Of a stretch of 64,000 nt of DNA, positions 57,832-64,000 are shown in pieces. Each line of letters starts with the position of its first letter. The stretch's first letter is position 1. This DNA is from Centrapalus pauciflorus (Eukaryota > Streptophyta > Magnoliopsida > Asterales > Asteraceae): positions 62,001 to 126,000 of the forward strand of contig JAANYP010006640.1 of assembly GCA_020465985.1 (NCBI GenBank), given 5' to 3'. Below the pieces are notes generated by a model. It had not been told where the DNA came from, did not search any database, and saw only the letters and a list, made by a program, of their open reading frames with translations. A program made the translations under genes and the position numbers.

Positions 57832-60017
57832 TGTGACATCCTCAGATTTAAATTACTGTAATTGAGGTTTAATTAACTGAATTTTTGAATTAATGTAATT
57901 TAAGTTGAATTATGAAAGTTGGTACGAAACTTGGATTGAATATAAAGTTGGTTGTTTTATTTAGAAATTGAGAAATTTCAATTAATTTAAGTGAATATAA
58001 TTATTAAGGATAATAAATAAAGATAGAATTCTTTATTTATAAAATCAGTATTTAATGGAACCGGATAAGTAGAAGGGTTAAATGTGCCAAAAGATGAAGG
58101 TTGTGAATAAAAGGAATAAAAGACCAATTTTGTCTTTCATTTTCACCAAGCTCTTTCTCTCTAGAACTCTCTCTCTCGGCTCTCTCTCTAAAAACATTGA
58201 AGATCACCAAAAACTTGGAATTTGAAGCTGAAAATCTGTATTTAGCTTGCACTCAAGGAACTAAAACATCTGCAATTGACGATTTAAGGTAAATATTACT
58301 TGAACTCTTTGAATTTAAGAGTTTTTGGGTCGGTTTTTATAAGAACCGAAATTGAGATTTGGAGATTCAAATGTTAATGCATGTATGATCTAGTGGTAGA
58401 TTAGTTTAAATCTAGTGTATAAGATGCTATGTATTAAATTTCAGCTTCTGATTCGAGCTATACGTATGATTTTTGAAGATTTGTGTGTGTTTTAGTATGT
58501 GTGTTCGAAAATGATGAAAAAGGGTTAAAAAGGATGTGATTTGGTGCATAAAAGTGTTAATATTAGTGTTAAAAGTGTTGAAAATAGATGTATTTTAGTT
58601 GGTATAAGTTATTTCATGTATTGTATTAGTACCAAAAATGATGGGATTAAATCTGAAATTTGAAAAAAACTGCACAAGTTCGAATGGGGTGGGGTCCGAA
58701 TTCGGATCCGAGATGAACTCGGACCTGGTCCGAATTCGGATGAGGCCCGGATTTTCAGGATATTTAAAATAGCAAAATAATTCTAAGTGTTGAACTTCGG
58801 ATGGGGTCCGAATTCGGTCGACCGAATTCGGATACGGTCCGAAATTGTCATGAGATTCGAACTTGTAATGGGGATTCGAACTTGAACTGGGATTCGAACT
58901 TATATGAAATTCGAAGTTGATATAGGGTCCGAATTTGTCATGGTCCGAATTTGACAAGTGGTCCGAATTTGAAATTATCCGAACTTATATGGGGACCGAA
59001 TTGGGGGTCCGAATTCGGACATGGATCCGAAATGAGGATCAAATATTGCAAAACTTATAAAAATTTGGTTTTATGAAATTGGACAGTTATTGACACAATG
59101 TTTTGATACAACTGACTCAACAGGACCCTTGTGGTGTTGTTTAACCCACAGTGGGGTACTTTGTGATCCGGTTGAAAGCCCGATGACAAATAAAATTAAC
59201 TGGAAGTTTAATAACGCACCCACTGTGAGTACCTTTGATTTTTTTAACATGTCTGCATCTGCTTTGTGTTTGCTTTGCCTGCTGAGGCATGTTGTTTCAT
59301 TTTCGTTTGGCACTCTACTAACTTGCGTATATGTTGATGCACATTCATACTTGTTGCATGTCCGTTCATTTGTTGTGCATCCTATTGATGGACCTGCGTG
59401 GTCGCATTTGTACTCTGATGTTACTGTGCTATATGACCAAGAGTTTGACACCTCTGTGGTCAGGATAGACAGGAAGTCATCCCCGATGTTATGTCTGCCT
59501 CAGATGGTTGGTTTCCTTATGCCGAGTGTCAACTCGAAGGAGCTGCGGCTCGGGTTTGCGTACTTTGAGTACGTGTGGAGTATACGGTATGTGTTACCGC
59601 GGTTACTCTGGGTGGCATCATAAGGATTTGCAGAATGTGTAATATCATTTGGTATTCACTAAGCAATTCGCTTACCCCTCAGTTGTTGCATTTTTACAGA
59701 AAAAAGGAAATCTGTTGCGGGACCTTCTAGCTAGGTCATTTGTTCAAGTGATTGAAGATATCTGCTGTTTATCTTGGTAACAGATCTATGGGGACAATTG
59801 TTTTATTAAATTTGGGATGGTGTAATATTTTTAAGTATGTAGACTTAGACATGTAACCTTGTAGCACCGTAGGGTGTTTGACAAATTTGTATTATTTTAT
59901 TTATGTACTTTAATGCTTCCGCACTTTAATTAAGTTATCAGATCATTATCTAATTGTATGATGGTGATTAATCCTGGGTGTATTGTAATTGTGGTTAAAT
60001 GTGGCAAGGGTGCCACA
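57832..60017 (+). repeat. Gypsy LTR 4 (2186 bp), related subfamily
   Basis: Begins TGTGACATCC and ends GGTGCCACA, six bases (60018-60022 plus T) from a primer site. Organisation mirrors LTR 2 (CT-rich leader, TTCGAA-rich middle, CGCACCCACTGTGAGTA word, GTAGCACCGTAGGGTGTTTG near the end), but it is clearly diverged. A 177-codon frame at 59090-59623 overlaps the position of the small frames in LTRs 2 and 3. Confidence 0.9.
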
Positions 60018-60022
60018 TGCTA

Positions 60023-60035
60023 TGGTATCAGAGCA
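60023..60035 (+). other. Primer-binding site of gypsy element 4
   Basis: TGGTATCAGAGCA following LTR 4. Confidence 0.9.
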
Positions 60036-60131
60036 GTAGTTTGAGATTCAAGTGTCCGTGAGGTCTTGGTCTCAAACATTAAGTGATGATATGTAGTGAT
60101 TTTAAGTAATGATCTGAACTAAGATAGGTTA

Positions 60132-63100
60132 CACTAGTACAAAAATGACCTATGGCCACGGTTTTGTCCAAACTGCCTAGCCACAGTTTTTGTTATTGAC
60201 GTGACTAAAGGGTCATATATGATCTTGTATTATTATGATAGCCACAGTTTATCTCAATAACTGTGACCGTTGCAAATCACATTCAAACCTTAAGCCACAG
60301 TTTCACATAAGGATCGTGACAAAGACTTGTCACGGTTGCCACATTGTTACCAAATGTCATCGTTTGTCACAGTTATTTGTTTGATGTCTATAATAATCTT
60401 GTGATGGTTATTAACTGTGACGATAAATATGTATATGGTCACGGAAATCTCTTTCAGTGATTAAAGGGACACCCTGAAGTCTAATAGTATGAGTCTAAAT
60501 TATATATTGGAATTAGTCACATGAATAAACTGTGACAGAAGGCTAACTTATATGGTCACGAAATCGCTTTGTGTGACCAAAGGGTGGAGTTCATTAGCCA
60601 CGTATGGTAAAAGAAAAATGTTGTGACTATAAGTGTTTAATGGTCATGATTGAGTTCATTAAGTGTGTCCAAAAGTAAACAATTGTCATGAAATAAGAAA
60701 ATTATTGTGACTATAAGTATTTTATAGTCACGGTTTAGTTTCTTATGTGTGTGTAAAAGTATTTTATATTCATGATGAAAGAGAAAAATGTGACTAAGTA
60801 TTTTTTTTGTCACGATTTAATTTCTTTTATGTATATAAAAGTAATTAATGATCACAGTTTAAGAAAAAAAAAACGTATCACCATAATTATGTTTCGGTCA
60901 CAGTTTAAGACACACAAGCATGTGACTACTAATATTTAAAGGTGACAGATTAAGTTTTTATGTGTGTCTAAATGTAAACAATAGTAATAGTAAAATTAAA
61001 AAAGATATGATTATAAGTACATTCAAGTCACGGTTTAATTTGTTTCGTGACTAAAAGCTATCAATCTCACAACAAAAAAAATTCAATATAAGGGGTTTTT
61101 TTGTCACTGATTAAGCAAATTTGTGACTATTAATATTTAAAGGTGACGGTTTATTGTTTTTATGTAACTAAAAATAAACAATAGTCATGACAAAAAAATG
61201 TTGTGACTATATTTTTCTAATGATCATGGTTTAGTTTATTTCTTATTAGTGTGTAAAAGTAATAATTTTCATGATAAAAGAAAAAAACAGTGACTATAAG
61301 TACTTTATGGTCACACGAAGAATTGGTTTGTGTGACTAAAAGTAATCGGTGGTCATGGTTTAAGTGAAAAAAAAATGTCCCTATAAGTATATTATCGTCA
61401 CAGTTTAATATATTATTGTGTCTGAAACTAAACATTAACCATGATAAAGAACAAAAATGTATTTATAAGTATTTTATGGTCACAATTTATTTTGTTTTGT
61501 GTGGTTAAAGGTTATCAATTGTCATAGTTAAAAAAAACTTGTTAATATGAGTATTTTGTGGTCATGGTTAATTGTGTTATGTGTGTCAAAAACTAAACAT
61601 TAACCATGATAAAAGAAAAAATATCGTGACTACAAGTAGTTTATGGTCACGACTTATTTTTTTATCAGTTGCTAAATGTTATTATTTGTCATAATAAAAG
61701 CAGCAAAATGCGGCTATAACTACTTTATGGTCACGATTTAGTTAGTTTTGTGTGGTTAAAGGTTATTAATTGTCACAGTTTAAGAAAAAACTTATCACTA
61801 TTAGTATTTTTGTGGTCATGGTTAAATGTCTTATATGTGACAGAAAGTAAACATTAAATATGATTAAAGAAAACAAGCATGACTACAAGAAGTTTATGGT
61901 CATGTCTTATTTTATTTTATGTGACTAAAAGTAACTAATTGTCATAATAAAAGAGGCAAAGTGTAGCTATAAGTTTTTTATGGTCATAATTTAGTTTGTT
62001 TTGTATGGTTACAGTTATCAATTGTCACAGTTTAAAAAACAACGTGTCAGTATAAATATTTTATGGTCATGATTAAATGTCTTATATGTGCCAAAAACTA
62101 AATATTAATCACGATCAAAGAAAACAAACCATGACTACAAGTAGTTTATGGTTATGTCTTATTTTAATATATGTGGCTAAAAGTAATTAATTGTAATAAT
62201 GAAAGGAAAAGAATGTGAGTATATGTATTTTATGGTCACACTTTATTTTATTTTGTATGACTAAATGGAATCAACGATCATCGTTTACGAAACAACATGA
62301 TACTACAAATATTTTACGGTCACTATTATATATGTTATGTGTGTCTAAAAATAAACAACAATAACGATAAAAAAACACATGTGGCTGTAAGTAACTTATT
62401 GTCACGGTTTAATTTTGTACACGTGTCTAAAAGGAACAATAGTGATTTTAAAAGAAATATAATGTGACAACAACTATTTGATGGTCACCAAAGGGCCTTT
62501 GGCCTGGCGGTAAAAGGCTGTAGATACAAGTGAGAGGTCACGGGTTCGACTCTCGTCGGAGACAAGTTGATATTTAGGTGGTGAAAGTAAGTCGTGTGGT
62601 AAATGAGTAGTTTAGGAGTAGGAGTAGGATAGTTTGCCGTTAAAAAAGTATTTAATGGTCATATTGTTGCATGTGTCTAAAAGTTACCAATTGCCACGAT
62701 TAGGAATAAATAAGTAACTATAAATACTTTATGGTCACGGTATTGTTTATTATATGTGTCTAAAAGTAAGCAATTGTCATGAATAAACGTATTATTATGT
62801 GACTAACATAATGGTATGGTCACGGTGTAATTATTTTTGTGTGTCAAAATGTATCAATTGTCACGGTTTAATACTTTATGTATGTCCAATTGCAACCAAT
62901 CGTCACATTTTAATAAATTATGTGTGTCTAGGTGTACCCTACGGTCACGGTTGAATTGTTTATGCATGTCTAAATGTACCAATGGTCACACCATTAATAG
63001 TTTATGTGCGTTAAAATATTATCAATTGTCACGGTTTCATTCATGTGGTGTGTTTAATTGTCTCAAATAGTTACGGTTTAACTGATTATGTGTGTATAAA

Positions 63101-63512
63101 TTTATCCAATGGTCACGATTAAATATTTGTGCGTCTTTAGATATACCATGTGGCCACGGTTTATTTGTTTATACGTGTCTGTAAGAATGTTAATGCCACT
63201 GATTAATTGTTTATGTGTGTCTGAATGTATCCAACTGTCATGGTGTTAAAATAAATTGTGACTAAAAGTATTTTATGGTCACGGTTACTAAAAAATATAG
63301 ACCACAACTATATAGAAATTGTTACCATATAGCCATGGTTTTATGCTATGGCCACAGTTTTACATGTGATTTAGTCACGAATATTAAATGTAGCCATAAG
63401 GTACCAAAAGTGATGCGACCTTTGGTCACGATTTGAATGAAAAATAAAACTGTGGCCAAAGGTCTATGGCCACGGTTTTTTAACGTGACGGAAGACATAT
63501 TTTGTACTAGTG
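60132..63512. mobile_element. Non-autonomous CACTA-type element filled with short repeats (3381 bp)
   Basis: Both ends carry the inverted repeat CACTAGTACAAAA and are flanked by TTA (60129-60131, 63513-63515), the 3-bp duplication of CACTA/En-Spm. The undisturbed leader GGTTACGATCTAG is preserved in element 1 near 26577, confirming the boundaries. The interior has no transposase frame; it consists of degenerate units of roughly 80 bp carrying TATGGTCACGGTTTA, GTGTGTCTAAAAGTAA and GTGACTATAAGTATTTT. Near the ends TGGCCACGG motifs occur in opposite orientation, like the subterminal motifs bound by CACTA transposases. Confidence 0.9.
62491..62647 (+). mobile_element. tRNA-derived SINE inside the CACTA element
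   Basis: A-box-like TGGCGGTAAAAGG (62505-62517), B box GGTTCGACTCTC (62543-62554), body with TATTTAGGTGGTGAAAG, 3' end GTAGGAGTAGGATAGTTTG and a short A run. Flanks TATTTGATGGTCA and TATTTAATGGTCA look like a target duplication, but they also match the host repeat unit, so that support is weak. Not a functional tRNA gene. Confidence 0.8.
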
Positions 63513-63620
63513 TTACGATCTAGTAATCATAGGACATTGACTATCATAAGGGACAAATGGGTGGTGTCTCTAAATAAATGACATGTTACTAAACAAGTTA
63601 TATGTTTTATGTTTCAGAAC

Positions 63621-64000
63621 ATGTCTGGAGGAGGAATGACACCCGAAGAAACGAGAGAAATAATGCTAGCCATGATGGCTGAGCAAAATCGGATGATTCA
63701 AGATCAGTTTCGGGCTCGAGATGAGGCCGAAGCTAAGCGAAGAGAATATAAGAGGAAGAATAAGGAAAGAGAGGGAAACAATGACGAACAAGATGACAAT
63801 ACTGGGTCATCTAACAAGCCCAGAGGTTGTCGGTTTAAAGACTTTAAGGGAAATTGAGCGGTCGAGTTCAATGGACTGGGTGATGCCGTTGCCACTCTGG
63901 AATGGATAACAGCCACAGAACGGAGATTCCGAATCAGCGATTGTGCTGAGAAGGACATGGTCCGGTTCGCTACTGCTATGTTCACCAAAGACACAGTAAT
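63621..64000 (+). pseudogene. Gypsy element 4 gag, broken and cut by the window end
   Basis: Starts at the same Met-Ser-Gly-Gly-Gly as elements 1 and 2, with a charged Lys/Arg/Glu-rich N-terminal region. A TGA at 63855-63857 replaces the glycine codon seen in both other copies; the frame continues homologous to them up to the window end. Its leader is split from the LTR by the CACTA element, adding about 3.4 kb. Confidence 0.85.

Noticed and set aside
62505..62554. Possible tRNA gene (A and B boxes)
   Set aside because: The sequence does not fold as a full tRNA cloverleaf by eye, and it continues into a SINE body with an A tail; a relative is at 41896.
60132..63512. CRISPR-like appearance of regularly spaced repeats
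   Set aside because: The units are degenerate, have no unique spacers, lie between transposon ends and are in a plant genome.

Overview
This is a nuclear plant window, most likely from a eudicot with a repeat-rich genome; I could not determine the family. The evidence is one spliced host gene with GT-AG introns whose product matches plant MCM6, embedded in Ty3/gypsy and Ty1/copia retrotransposon remains, CACTA, hAT, Mutator-like and PIF/Harbinger-like non-autonomous elements, Helitron ends with CTA(G/A) termini, tRNA-derived SINEs and many AT, TAA and CT microsatellites. Everything here was read by eye, so element families are assigned from termini, target-site duplications (TSDs) and protein motifs, not from database searches.

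Layout. 1-3360: decayed + strand copia remnant with a gag zinc knuckle carrying a stop and a 3' LTR. 3400-4080: end of a minus-strand copia (RNase H tail and LTR). 4120-7080: non-coding, with a Mutator-like foldback MITE at 6253-6784. 7084-13635: the only intact host gene, MCM6, with 18 exons, an open 827-residue frame, two E2F-type sites upstream and a MITE in intron 3. 13636-24170: gene-free and rich in MITEs, including two clear nested insertions (a hAT element inside a foldback element; a Mutator-like element inside a Harbinger-like element) and a Helitron 3' end.

24174-41707: a long inverted-repeat element lying in a (TAA)n tract. It is interrupted by a tandem chromovirus-type gypsy array arranged LTR-int-LTR-int-LTR. 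Both internal regions are dead; they share several lesions, and the second carries a 1129-bp solo LTR. 41896-48057: a SINE, one copy of a local duplication, a hAT MITE, a second Mutator-like foldback, a pseudo-exon resembling exosome subunit RRP46, a Harbinger MITE and a Helitron. 48058-53070: a degraded minus-strand copia with both LTRs recognisable. 53480-54400: second copy of the local duplication. 54700-55370: copia LTR relic. 56139-64000: a second gypsy array (int-LTR-int). Its last leader is split by a 3381-bp CACTA-type element made of short repeats and carrying a SINE. The last gag runs off the window.

Function. The only plausibly working host gene is MCM6, a subunit of the MCM2-7 replicative helicase, probably under E2F/S-phase control. 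The rest documents layered transposition: several insertions can be dated relative to one another because the empty sites are preserved in sister copies within the same window. I did not find a convincing new protein-coding system. The least ordinary structures are the repeat-filled CACTA element, the gypsy array inside a hairpin element, and the Helitron with two candidate 5' ends.
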